A stretch of 35,097 nt of DNA from an uncultured bacterium (GTDB lineage: Bacteria; Chloroflexota; Anaerolineae; J036; Brachytrichaceae), in contig CAIXPS010000168.1 of assembly GCA_903921365.1 (NCBI GenBank), positions 1-35,097 of the forward strand, in the 5' to 3' direction. The notes beneath the pieces are model-generated. The model worked only from the letters and a program-made list of their open reading frames with translations, made no database searches and was not told where the DNA came from. Below are positions 16,468 to 24,655 of this stretch, piece after piece (position 1 is the stretch's first letter; the number at the start of each line of letters is the position of its first letter). The translations under genes and the position numbers were made by a program.

Positions 16468-17603
16468 ATCTGGCTGTGCTGGCGACGCTATGCGTTGCAG
16501 TTTATGTCGTATTGTTTCTGCTTGGCAATGCCTATAGCATTCGCACAGGCTGGAAAACACCGCGCGGCACCGAGGACACCGACTGGGTGCTGCGGCGCAA
16601 CGTGGCCTTTGCCCTCGGGTTGATCGCCAGCGTGCTGTGCGCGGTAGGCAGTTGGCTGTGGGTGACTGGCGTGACATCACAGCTTGTCGCAGCCGGCGAA
16701 GGGGCGCTGCTGGCCGCTACCGGCGCAAGCGACCTGCGCCGCTTCCATCTGCCGTTGCCATTCACGATGGGCGGCATCGCGATCGCCATTGCGGCGGCGT
16801 TCGCCATGCGGACGCCGCTATTCGTCATGCTGTTCGGGCTGGGATGGGCGCTTGCGCTCATCTTATTACATGCCGTCCTCTCGAAAGGATCGATGCAGCT
16901 GGGCGACCACATCGCGACGATCTGGATTGCGCTAGTGGCGCCCTTCAATGGCATGCTGGCGTTGCTTGCCGGCGACATGGCCAATGTCATCCTCGCGCGC
17001 GTGAAAGGGCTTAAAGGCAAGAAGGTCGCCGCCGCCGGGACATGGCTGATTGTGTGCGCTGCGCTGGTCGGTGTGCCGTCATACGTAACCTGGTCGCGCT
17101 CCGTGGGCGGCTCTGTGAGCGGGATTATGGCTGTCGAACCCGAACAGGAACCGTGCACCTTTGAAGAGGGCGTCATTGAACACGAGTGCTCGCTCGCGAC
17201 AGTGGTGGATCGCGTGGATGGCATTTCGACGGGCGGCGCGCTGGCGGCATTTGCCCGCTGGCAGACGCCGTCGACGGATGCGCTGATCACGCTTACGGTA
17301 TGGGCTGGCGATACTACTGCGCGCGTCATTCTGGCGGAACCTGGGCCGGCGCGCAAGGCGGCGGCGCAACAGGCCGCGCTGATCGTGGAACGTTATGCCG
17401 CGCTAGCTCACCAGATGACGCTGAGCCAGGATTCCGAAGTCGCCGAAGCACTCGATGACCTGGCGTTGGCGCTGGATCAGTATGATGTCGACGGCGTGGG
17501 CAAAGCCAGCGCGCGGCTGCGGAACGAGCGCGAGCGGTTGATGGCGCTGATCATACCAACCAGCACCGTCGAACCGGCATCGAAATTCTCAACAGGTCCA
17601 TAA
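16464..17603 (+). CDS. Polytopic membrane protein partner of the vWA protein
   Basis: A 379-residue protein overlapping the vWA gene by ATGA. The N-terminal half has about six hydrophobic segments, for example LAVLATLCVAVYVVLFLLG, VAFALGLIASVLCAVGSWLW, PFTMGGIAIAIAAAFAM, PLFVMLFGLGWALALILLH and TWLIVCAALVGVPSYVTW. A positively charged loop (RVKGLKGKKV) precedes the last. The C-terminal part (about 150 residues) is soluble and helical and holds two cysteines close together (EQEPCTFEEGVIEHECS). I do not recognise the family. Its coupling to the vWA gene implies that the two products are made in fixed ratio. A gap of 166 bp to cpaB follows and could hold a second promoter, though none is evident. 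Confidence 0.65.
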   Translation: MNLAVLATLCVAVYVVLFLLGNAYSIRTGWKTPRGTEDTDWVLRRNVAFALGLIASVLCAVGSWLWVTGVTSQLVAAGEGALLAATGASDLRRFHLPLPFTMGGIAIAIAAAFAMRTPLFVMLFGLGWALALILLHAVLSKGSMQLGDHIATIWIALVAPFNGMLALLAGDMANVILARVKGLKGKKVAAAGTWLIVCAALVGVPSYVTWSRSVGGSVSGIMAVEPEQEPCTFEEGVIEHECSLATVVDRVDGISTGGALAAFARWQTPSTDALITLTVWAGDTTARVILAEPGPARKAAAQQAALIVERYAALAHQMTLSQDSEVAEALDDLALALDQYDVDGVGKASARLRNERERLMALIIPTSTVEPASKFSTGP

Positions 17604-17769
17604 TATGTTCAAAGCGACGACGTTGTCATTACCGTGGCGTAACAGACGAAAACATAGCGAAATTACGCTAGGTTACTGATTGTCAAACGCAAGGTTGCAG
17701 GCAATAAATGAGCAGCCTTTGGCGCTTGCGGCGATTTGCAGCGGTTATTAGGCAAAGTGGAGTCATCAC

Positions 17770-18666
17770 ATGCGAAAGATATTTGTAATCCTTGGAGCGA
17801 TCATTGCCCTGTTGGCGGCAGGCGGTGTGTATTTGTTTATGCAACTGAGCCGCCCATCCGTCACTGAGGTGCCAGTCGCGGCCAGCGAGATTATCGCTGG
17901 AACGGTGCTCAACTCGAGCTTGTTCAGAATCACGCGCGTTTCGAACATTGAGCCCGAAGCACTGGCGAAGTGGGTCACGCTCAATGAATGGCGCATGGCG
18001 GAGGGCAAAGTGTCAACCTCCGATATCCACGAAGGCTTCCCGGTTGCCAAGGTGCAGATCGACCCGGAATCCACGGCGGAAGGCGAGAAGCGCCTGTCCA
18101 TCGTGCTCACCGGCACGAAGGAATACTATGCCGTGATTCCCACCAGCCCGAACGAGGTTGGCAACTTCGTGCAGACCGGCGACCGCGTCGACCTGTTTAT
18201 CTCGCTCGGCAGCATGGACAAGCGCGATGTCATCGAAATCTCGCCGAACACCGCCGCGCCGGCTGCTGGCGGGACAACCGCTGGCACGACGCTGACCCAT
18301 ACCGAGACTCCGGTCTCGAAGCTTGTGATGCAGAACATGGTAGTGATTCGTGTGGAGCGCGACGCGGCCAAATCGAGCGGATCAAGCAGCAACCAGACGG
18401 CCGGCCAGACCACCTATACCCCCGGCGATGTCAAGCGCCTGTATGTGAAGGTAAACCGCGATCAGGCTGAAGTCCTGAACTTCGTGGTGAACTCGGGCAA
18501 GCGCAGCATTATGGTGCGCGCCTACACCGCGGACAACGAGAACGTGCCCACCGACGGCGTCACATGGGAAGACTTCGCGCGCTGGTTCTTTGCGCAACGC
18601 GGGACTGCGACCGTCCAGCCGTTTGATGCGGCCAGCCCTTCGAAACCAGCGACATCCGGTAAATAA
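17770..18666 (+). CDS. cpaB: CpaB/RcpC-like pilus assembly protein (SAF domain)
   Basis: A 298-residue protein with an N-terminal membrane helix (IFVILGAIIALLAAGGVYLFM, residues 4-24). A SAF domain follows (from about VPVAASEIIAGTVLNSSLF to EGFPVAKVQI), then a core domain with AVIPTSPNEVGNFVQTGDRVDLF, the CpaB-family signature around GDRVDV. A Ser/Thr/Gly-rich insert (about residues 160-215) and a C-terminal stretch with RLYVKVNRDQAEVLNFVV complete it. CpaB/RcpC belongs to the envelope-spanning part of Tad machines. In diderms it works with the secretin; no secretin gene is seen here. GGAG lies 9 nt before ATG 17770. Genes tadZ and tadA follow at once, so this is probably one transcription unit. 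Confidence 0.88.
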   Translation: MRKIFVILGAIIALLAAGGVYLFMQLSRPSVTEVPVAASEIIAGTVLNSSLFRITRVSNIEPEALAKWVTLNEWRMAEGKVSTSDIHEGFPVAKVQIDPESTAEGEKRLSIVLTGTKEYYAVIPTSPNEVGNFVQTGDRVDLFISLGSMDKRDVIEISPNTAAPAAGGTTAGTTLTHTETPVSKLVMQNMVVIRVERDAAKSSGSSSNQTAGQTTYTPGDVKRLYVKVNRDQAEVLNFVVNSGKRSIMVRAYTADNENVPTDGVTWEDFARWFFAQRGTATVQPFDAASPSKPATSGK

Positions 18667-18693
18667 CCAAAACATCTATGAAGGAGGAATGGA

Positions 18694-20070
18694 ATGACCG
18701 TTGAGAAAAAATTCCGATTGTCGATCGGTTATCACAATTCATCGGATGTTGAGGAACTGCGCGATGCGCTGACCGAGACCGATATCAAGGTAATGAGCTA
18801 TGACCAGGATGCACAACGCTGCTTCGATAACGCCATCCGCCTGGAAGCCGATATCGTGCTCATGTCACCTGACTGCCTGGGGTATCGCACAGCGATCCTG
18901 CAGGATTTGCTGTTTTATCGCGCCCGTCCAATTCCGGTGATCGGCTGGACGGATGCGCGCACCGATGACGGCCGAAATATGATGGCCAACGGGGCGGCCG
19001 GCTATATTACGCTCCCGCTCGACGGTGTGCAAACCTCAAAGTTTGTCAACATGGTGCACGAGGTGATCGATCGCGAACGCAGGCGCCGCGCACAGGGCGA
19101 AATATCGCTCGCAACGCGCGACACAGTCCCCGACGCAAAAGGAACATCGTGGCAGAGTAAGGTCATTGCCGTGTATGTGCCCAAAGGCGGCGGATCGCAC
19201 CGCACCACCACTGCCGTCAACCTGAGCGTCGTGCTCAGCCACCTGACGATGGGCAACCAATCCACCCTTCTACTCGACTTCGACCAAACCAAGGGTGACT
19301 GTCACACCATGCTGGGCTACATTCTGTCCAGCGAGATGCAAATCGCGCTGCAGCGCAACTTGCGTGTGATCGAGCGCGGGTTGTACGATCTGATCATCAA
19401 CGCCGGCGTGCGCTACCCGATGCAAGGCACATCGGTCATCACGCTCCAGATGATCCGCAATTACCTGGTGGACTCGCCCGCAATACCCGAATCGCAACTC
19501 GACTTCCTGCCCGGTCTGATGCGCCCAAGCGACAACGGCTCAATGGAGTTTGGCAATCGCAAGATGATCCTTGAGATGGCGCGCACCCTGATCCAGCAGG
19601 TGCGGCGCGCGTACTCCTTCGTGGTGATTGACCTGGGGCAGGACTTCTCCTCCCCGCTGCACGAGGCCGCTATCCGTGAGGCCGACGACATCCTCGTCAT
19701 CGTTCCGCCATTGATGACCGCCGTCCTCGACACGCGCTATGCATTGCAAAGCCTGGAGCGCTACTTCGGCGACCTGAATCGCTTCCGGTTGCTCACCACC
19801 GGCTTCGACCCCGGCTTCGGGCTGACAGAGAAGGAGATGGTGGACATGCTGGGCCTGCCGCTGGTAGCCACCATCCCGTTCGATCCGATGGTGGCGGCGC
19901 AGTCCGTCAACTCCCATACCCCCTATGTGCTGACCGACCCCGGACCGCTGGGAACTGCGATGCGCGCGCTGGGGGCAATGTATCTGCCGCATTTGAAGGA
20001 AGTATTCAAGCCGAAGAACAAGTCCATCAGCAATTTCTCTATCAAGCGATTGTTCATCCGCCAGGCGTGA
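18694..20070 (+). CDS. tadZ: TadZ/CpaE-like pilus localisation ATPase with degenerate Walker A
   Basis: A 458-residue protein. The first 130 residues form a receiver-like domain (through EADIVLMSPDCLGY, PIPVIGWTDARTDDG and GAAGYITLPL). A MinD/ParA-type ATPase domain begins at about residue 157 (KVIAVYVPKGGGSHRTTTAV) and contains LLLDFDQTKGDCH and FVVIDLGQDFSSPLHEAAIREADDILVIV. TadZ/CpaE proteins place the pilus machine at the cell pole or septum. The usual deviant Walker A KGGxGK(S/T)T is changed to K164-GGGSHR-TT, with the signature Gly-Lys pair missing. ATP binding may thus be weak or absent, as reported for some CpaE/TadZ relatives. A strong AAGGAGG precedes ATG 18694, and tadA follows 17 bp after its stop. 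Confidence 0.87.
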   Translation: MTVEKKFRLSIGYHNSSDVEELRDALTETDIKVMSYDQDAQRCFDNAIRLEADIVLMSPDCLGYRTAILQDLLFYRARPIPVIGWTDARTDDGRNMMANGAAGYITLPLDGVQTSKFVNMVHEVIDRERRRRAQGEISLATRDTVPDAKGTSWQSKVIAVYVPKGGGSHRTTTAVNLSVVLSHLTMGNQSTLLLDFDQTKGDCHTMLGYILSSEMQIALQRNLRVIERGLYDLIINAGVRYPMQGTSVITLQMIRNYLVDSPAIPESQLDFLPGLMRPSDNGSMEFGNRKMILEMARTLIQQVRRAYSFVVIDLGQDFSSPLHEAAIREADDILVIVPPLMTAVLDTRYALQSLERYFGDLNRFRLLTTGFDPGFGLTEKEMVDMLGLPLVATIPFDPMVAAQSVNSHTPYVLTDPGPLGTAMRALGAMYLPHLKEVFKPKNKSISNFSIKRLFIRQA

Positions 20071-20087
20071 ACGAAAGGAGATGAACT

Positions 20088-21563
20088 GTGTTTCGCAAGA
20101 GTGACAAACCCGCACCAATCCCGGCATGGGACCGCACCAGTGACTTTACGCCAGAGCCGGCGGCTCAACCGGCATTTGCCAAAGCGACAAACACGGCAAA
20201 CACGGAGAAAAATAAGGAAGTCAGCGCCTATGATCTAGTGGTTGAGGATGTTAAGAACGAACTGAAAACCAGCCGGCGTCTGGCTGCGAGCGCTTACGAA
20301 AACCCCACCGATGAGGACTATGCCACAGTGACTGAGGTGGCGCGCCGTCTGATCACCGCCTATAACATCAACGCTCCGACGCGCGGCCAGCCATTGCTGG
20401 TGGAAGGGCCTGAGAACGAAACTGCTGCTGAATCCGAGCGCGTCGCCAAACGAATCACCGAGGATGTGCTGGGGTGGGGGCCGATCGCGCCATACATGGA
20501 AGATACGAAGGTCGAGGAAATCTTCGTCAACGGTCACAACCACATATACATACAGTACGCCGGCGAGGTGGCCGAGGAAGTGACCACGGCATTCCGCAGC
20601 GAGTATGCGTTGCGCATGTTCATCAATAACAAACTCGACTATGGGGCGGGTGGGCGCGGCGTCACTGTGAAGACCCCGTGGCGAGATCACCGCCTGCGCG
20701 ACGGCAGCCGCGTTCATGTGATCATGGACCCGTTGGTGGCGAACCTGGGGTATGGGGGCATCGCCATTACTATCCGTCGCTTCCGCAGTGTGGCGCGCGG
20801 GTTGGACGACATGGTGAATCTGGGCAGCATCAACCAGCAGGCCGCGAACTTTTTGCGCGCGGCGGTGAAGGCACAACTGAACATGTGCGTTTCCGGCGGC
20901 ACCGGCACCGGCAAGACTACCTTCATGCAGGTGTTGACCAGTGAAATCAGCAAGAAGGAACGCGTGATCACCGTGGAGGACACGCCCGAACTGCAACTCG
21001 CGCACATTCCCAACTGGGTGGCGTTGATCACCCGCGAGAAAGCCGAAGGGATTGAAGCGGTGACGATGGCAGACAATGTGCGCCATTGCCTGCGCATGCG
21101 CCCCAAGCGCATCATCCTCGGCGAAGCGCGCGGGCCTGAGATGATCGCCATTCTGGAGGCGATGAACACCGGCCATGAAGGTTGTATGTTCACCGTGCAC
21201 GCTGACGACGCCTACCGCACCTTGCAACGCGTTGAAACGTTGTATTTGAAGGGCGGCATGGGCAATGTCCCACTGCTGGCCATTCGGCGCGAAATCGCGC
21301 AGGCGCTTAATCTGATCATCAACCTGGGCGTGTTCCGCATGCCCGACGGGCGTGAGGTGCGCCGCGTGAAGGAAATAAATTATGTCACGGGAGGCGTTGA
21401 GGGCGAGTCGATCACGCACGAGCCGATCTTTGCCTGGACATATCCGCGCGGTGAACCAGAATTCACTGGTCGCCTTGAATACACGCACGCCACACCCGCA
21501 GCGTTGATTCGGAGACTCGAAGACCGTGTCAGCGGCTGGCGTTGGGCGCGCGAAGTAGGCTAG
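20088..21563 (+). CDS. tadA: TadA/CpaF secretion ATPase
   Basis: A 491-residue hexameric traffic ATPase of the VirB11/CpaF type that powers Tad pilus extension and possibly retraction. GTG 20088 is chosen for its AAAGGAG at proper spacing. An N-terminal helical region (residues to about 130) leads to the all-alpha/beta N-domain (with ILEDVLGWGPI-like text, TKVEEIFVNGHNHIYIQYAG). The RecA core carries Walker A GGTGTGKTTFMQ (about residues 270-281), TVEDTPELQL, the Asp/His-box area MRPKRIILGEARGPEMIAILEAMNTGHEGCMFTVHADD and the CpaF-type C-terminus. It closes the operon and is separated from tadB and tadC by about 11 kb, unlike the classical tadABC order. The gene order suggests a rearranged locus. 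Confidence 0.93.
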   Translation: MFRKSDKPAPIPAWDRTSDFTPEPAAQPAFAKATNTANTEKNKEVSAYDLVVEDVKNELKTSRRLAASAYENPTDEDYATVTEVARRLITAYNINAPTRGQPLLVEGPENETAAESERVAKRITEDVLGWGPIAPYMEDTKVEEIFVNGHNHIYIQYAGEVAEEVTTAFRSEYALRMFINNKLDYGAGGRGVTVKTPWRDHRLRDGSRVHVIMDPLVANLGYGGIAITIRRFRSVARGLDDMVNLGSINQQAANFLRAAVKAQLNMCVSGGTGTGKTTFMQVLTSEISKKERVITVEDTPELQLAHIPNWVALITREKAEGIEAVTMADNVRHCLRMRPKRIILGEARGPEMIAILEAMNTGHEGCMFTVHADDAYRTLQRVETLYLKGGMGNVPLLAIRREIAQALNLIINLGVFRMPDGREVRRVKEINYVTGGVEGESITHEPIFAWTYPRGEPEFTGRLEYTHATPAALIRRLEDRVSGWRWAREVG

Positions 21564-21743
21564 CCCTTATACCGGAGCAAGGGGTTCCACTTGGCATCTG
21601 GTCAAGATATCACGCCTGCGCTGGGAGGCCAAATGCGCTATTGGCGGCCCACGATTGACGTCCGACGCAATAGCCGCTGGAGCGATGAGAGTGCGTGGGC
21701 CGACAAGACGACCGACGCCTGATGACTCTGATGACTTTTTCGC

Positions 21744-21778
21744 TTGACAAAAACACTTACGTGTGTGATGCTTATTAT
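21744..21778 (+). promoter_or_regulatory. Possible promoter upstream of the patatin-like gene
   Basis: A perfect -35 hexamer TTGACA (21744-21749) precedes TATTAT (21773-21778), but the 23-bp gap is longer than normal. A small palindrome, ACAC-TTAC-GTGT, sits between them. A regulator that shortens or twists the spacer would be needed for efficient use, so this is a tentative call. The 21564-21816 gap holds no recognised gene. Confidence 0.3.
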
Positions 21779-21816
21779 GTGTATTGCATGGGTATACAGC
21801 GATTCGTTAAACGATT

Positions 21817-22926
21817 ATGAATATGAAACCTCTTCGTCAGAATGTGGCGCTCGCGATTGACGGTGGCGGAATCAAGGGGCTGGTGGTAGCACAGGCGCTG
21901 ATTGCGTTGGAAGAGGAACTCGGCGGCGGTCCGCTCATTCAACATCCTCAGATCAAAATCCTGGCAGGGACATCGACTGGCGCGATTATCACGGCGGGCA
22001 TTGCCATGGGGATGAAGGCTGCAGACATCGCCAGTGCTTATCTGCGCCTGGGTCAGGAAGTCTTCCCGCCGCTGACGCCGCCCATACTTCCCAAGGTGAT
22101 TCAGCAGGCTGACGAATTCCTTCACGCTCTGTTTCAGTCCTCCTTATATGGCAACGAGAAGTTAATTGAGGTTTTGAAGTCGATTATCGAACAAAACACT
22201 GGCGATGCTGAGTTGACGCTGGAACAGTTGAACAAGAGGCTGGGGCCTGATAAGACGTTGATCCTCACGACGGTCAACATCACTGAGCGTCGCACCCGTT
22301 TTCTCAAATCCTACAAGCCGGATAACGGGGATTGGCGTTTATGGGAAGCGATTCTGGCGTCCTCATCTGCGCCGCTTGCCCTGCCGGTCTGGCCGCGCCT
22401 TGATGCGCCGGGAAAGCGCGTCTACTACACCGATGGCGGCGTCGGCAGTTACGGCAATCCAGCCTATGTCGTAGCCCAGGAAGCGGTCGTATTTCGCGGG
22501 TGCGCGCCGGAGGATGTAAGCGTCTTGAGTTTTGGCACAGGTTGGTTGAATAGCGACAATTTTGAGAAAGAGAATGGCGACCCAACCGGCTGGCATGGGT
22601 TGCAATGGGCACAAAATGCCCCCGGTGTGGCACTCGGCGACGTCGTGCGCGCTCAATCGCTCGATATCATTGAAGGCATCGGAAACAGCAAGTTTGACTT
22701 CCGCCGTTTCCAGTTCGCGCTTGAAAAAGATATTAACGCGGATGCGTTCGGCGACGATGCAACCTATGCCTTCATGAAAAAGCTGGGAGACGACATGGGC
22801 GACCGCATCCGCAACAACCAGTTTGCGCCCAATCCAGATCCTCAGTACGATCCGGAAGGATTGCACGATGGCCTGAACAACTATCGCGCCGCCAGAAAAG
22901 TCGCCAGGAATATCCGCGTGAAATAA
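21817..22926 (+). CDS. Patatin-like phospholipase
   Basis: A 369-residue soluble enzyme with the complete patatin catalytic dyad. The oxyanion-hole motif is D15GGGIKG, the nucleophile elbow is G51-T-S53-T-G55, and the catalytic Asp lies in YYTDGGVGSYGNP (about residue 206). Patatin-like enzymes hydrolyse acyl esters of phospholipids, with roles in lipid turnover, effector toxicity or defence. No CD-NTase, sensor or other defence partner is adjacent, so a general lipase role is as likely as a defence role. There is no signal peptide. It is convergent with the operon end on the minus strand (33 bp between). The start could also be ATG 21823. Confidence 0.9.
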   Translation: MNMKPLRQNVALAIDGGGIKGLVVAQALIALEEELGGGPLIQHPQIKILAGTSTGAIITAGIAMGMKAADIASAYLRLGQEVFPPLTPPILPKVIQQADEFLHALFQSSLYGNEKLIEVLKSIIEQNTGDAELTLEQLNKRLGPDKTLILTTVNITERRTRFLKSYKPDNGDWRLWEAILASSSAPLALPVWPRLDAPGKRVYYTDGGVGSYGNPAYVVAQEAVVFRGCAPEDVSVLSFGTGWLNSDNFEKENGDPTGWHGLQWAQNAPGVALGDVVRAQSLDIIEGIGNSKFDFRRFQFALEKDINADAFGDDATYAFMKKLGDDMGDRIRNNQFAPNPDPQYDPEGLHDGLNNYRAARKVARNIRVK

Positions 22927-22959
22927 TCGATCCGGGTCACGCCCAAATCACCAAACTGC

Positions 22960-23502
22960 TTATCCACCCACCCGCGCGCGCAACGCGGCGAAGTTGCGTA
23001 TGAATTTATCAGGATCGCGTTTCAGGCTTTCCCGCTCAACGCGCGGCAGGATGTTGGCAAATGCACTCTCAAGTTCCACCATGTTGATCTGTTCGGAGCG
23101 CAACATCGCCAGAATGTCTTCGTAATCGCCCTCGCGCCCGCGCTCGATCTTGCTCAAAGCGGTGCTGTACAGGTCAAAGTGAAACACATCCACCTGCCCG
23201 AACCGCCCGACGAATTTGGCGCGTTCTTTCCATCCTGCTGGCAGGGGGATAAAGTCGCCCGGGGACGCCAGCTCGATGTTGATCTGCATGTCTTCTTTTA
23301 ATCGCCGTATCACGCGCGAAAATTCGGCTTCATGCTCGTCCGCAACCTCGTAGCTGATGTCGATATCGAGCGACTGCTGGCGTAAACCTTCATAGACTAG
23401 CGTCGTGCCGCCGACCAGGTACAATCGCGCCGGATAGTGAAACTCGATCCCCAGTTTAACGAGGAAGTAGTGGACGCGCAGGCGGTCAATGGGTGGGCGC
23501 AT
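22960..23502 (-). CDS. Nucleotidyltransferase-fold protein (DUF6036/AbiEii-like)
   Basis: A 180-residue protein with the nucleotidyltransferase-fold signature: LYLVGGTTLVYEGL (G31-G32) followed by QQSLDIDISYE (D46-x-D48), then a third acidic site in QVDVFHFDLYS. A C-terminal helical part (ERGREGDYEDILAML) matches the DUF6036 and AbiEii-like proteins, some of which are toxins or antitoxins that modify tRNA or proteins. The start ATG lies inside the end of the upstream partner (17-nt overlap), so the two are translated together. They are the last genes of the ilv-leu operon by spacing. Whether this one is a toxin is not shown by the sequence. Confidence 0.75.
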   Translation of the reverse strand: MRPPIDRLRVHYFLVKLGIEFHYPARLYLVGGTTLVYEGLRQQSLDIDISYEVADEHEAEFSRVIRRLKEDMQINIELASPGDFIPLPAGWKERAKFVGRFGQVDVFHFDLYSTALSKIERGREGDYEDILAMLRSEQINMVELESAFANILPRVERESLKRDPDKFIRNFAALRARVGG

Positions 23503-24037
23503 GGTTTTCAGGTTGCGGCGTCGCTGTGACCATCATCACTCGATTGGGCGCACACGGTTGATTGCTGATCAGATCAATCACCTGCTGGTACGATGACCAG
23601 TCATTATAGACGCTGCGGTCACACAATAATCGCAGCCCGTATTCGCCGTGCATCAGGTCGGGTGAGGGCAGGTCGAGTTCCGTTGTGAATCTTTCGGGGA
23701 TGAGCGGCGTCTCACCAAACTGCAGGCGCAGGTGCGTGCGCCACAACCGCTGCAGGTACATCGCAGCCACATATTGCTTGCGCAACTCAGCCTGTTCAGC
23801 GCTGCTAAACGTCGCGTCAAGGGCGGCGGCGCGTTCTGCCAGATCCGGATGGACGAGAAAAAGACCTGCCAGCGCAAAGCGCAGCCGCGCATCCTCGGCG
23901 CGCGCGATCCCTGCGATCAGCACATCATCGCTAAGCGCCAATTCGTCGCCGTGCGGGGTAGGAGTGAGGTAGCACACGCCCCGCAGGTGCAACCCCGCCA
24001 CCAGATCGTCACGCGTATACGCTGTCGCGTTTGTCAT
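23486..24037 (-). CDS. Helical partner protein of the nucleotidyltransferase
   Basis: A 183-residue protein starting at ATG 24037 (MTNATAYTRDDL); the frame opens 18 codons earlier, but that start would overlap leuD. It appears largely helical (AEDARLRFALAGLFLVHPDLAERAAAL; AELRKQYVAAMYLQRLWRTHL) with no membrane segment and no known motif that I recognise. Its stop overlaps the downstream nucleotidyltransferase start by 17 nt, and it begins only 10 nt after the leuD stop. The genetic layout resembles two-gene toxin-antitoxin pairs, where the first gene encodes the regulatory partner. Function unproven. Confidence 0.6.
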   Translation of the reverse strand: MTNATAYTRDDLVAGLHLRGVCYLTPTPHGDELALSDDVLIAGIARAEDARLRFALAGLFLVHPDLAERAAALDATFSSAEQAELRKQYVAAMYLQRLWRTHLRLQFGETPLIPERFTTELDLPSPDLMHGEYGLRLLCDRSVYNDWSSYQQVIDLISNQPCAPNRVMMVTATPQPENHAPTH

Positions 24038-24047
24038 GCGCCCCGTC

Positions 24048-24641
24048 CTAACGGACTCCTGGGAGTGACTCGAACGCGGTAATCTTGTCATCCATCGTCA
24101 GCACGTAGCCGATCTCGTCAATGCCGTTGAGCAGGCAAGTCCTTGAAAATCCGTCAATCGGAAACTGAACCTTGCGACCATCAGGCAAAGTGAGCATCTG
24201 TGCGTTGAGATCGATGGATAGTGCGGTATCCGGGTCTTCTTCGCACAGGCTGAACAACTGCGCATGCGTGTCTTTGTCCACGATGATCGGCAGCAGCCCG
24301 TTTTTCAGCGAGTTGTTGCGGAAGATGTCGGCGAAGGAGGTGCTGATCACGGCGCGGAACCCATATCCGGTCAACGCCCACGGCGCGTGTTCGCGCGACG
24401 ACCCGCAGCCAAAGTTATCGCCCGCCAGCAGGATGGCGCGCCCTTTGATCTCGGGCTGGTTCAGGATGAAATCGGGCTTGGGCGTGCCGTCGCCGTCGTA
24501 GCGCCAGTCGGAGAACAGGTTGTCGCCCAGCCCAACCTTATCGGTGACTTTTAGGAATCGCGCCGGGATGATCTGGTCGGTGTCCACGTTCTCGTTCGGG
24601 AGCACGACGATCTTGCTATTAAATGCTGTGTACTTGTCCAT
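24048..24641 (-). CDS. leuD: 3-isopropylmalate dehydratase small subunit
   Basis: A 197-residue subunit that with LeuC isomerises 2-isopropylmalate to 3-isopropylmalate in leucine synthesis. It shows the swivel-domain marks NVDTDQIIPARFL, the hallmark GDNFGCGSSREHAPWAL (about residues 71-87), and FADIFRNNSLKNGLLPI. The length is typical. ATG 24641 is chosen for GGAGG at 8-nt spacing; the frame continues upstream through leuC but without similarity. It lies 14 nt after leuC, and the partner gene of the nucleotidyltransferase starts 10 nt after its stop, so it is not the operon's last gene. Confidence 0.95.
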   Translation of the reverse strand: MDKYTAFNSKIVVLPNENVDTDQIIPARFLKVTDKVGLGDNLFSDWRYDGDGTPKPDFILNQPEIKGRAILLAGDNFGCGSSREHAPWALTGYGFRAVISTSFADIFRNNSLKNGLLPIIVDKDTHAQLFSLCEEDPDTALSIDLNAQMLTLPDGRKVQFPIDGFSRTCLLNGIDEIGYVLTMDDKITAFESLPGVR

Positions 24642-24655
24642 AAATGCGCCTCCGA

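Noticed and set aside
21591-21722. Possible 43-residue ORF starting TTG 21591 between tadA and the patatin-like gene
   Set aside because: A purine-rich stretch precedes it, but TTG starts are weak, the product (charged, Trp-containing) matches nothing and no other support exists.
21817-22926. CBASS-type defence system (patatin effector)
   Set aside because: No CD-NTase, cyclic-nucleotide sensor or ancillary gene is next to the patatin-like gene; the nearby nucleotidyltransferase-fold gene is on the other strand and belongs by spacing to the leu operon.
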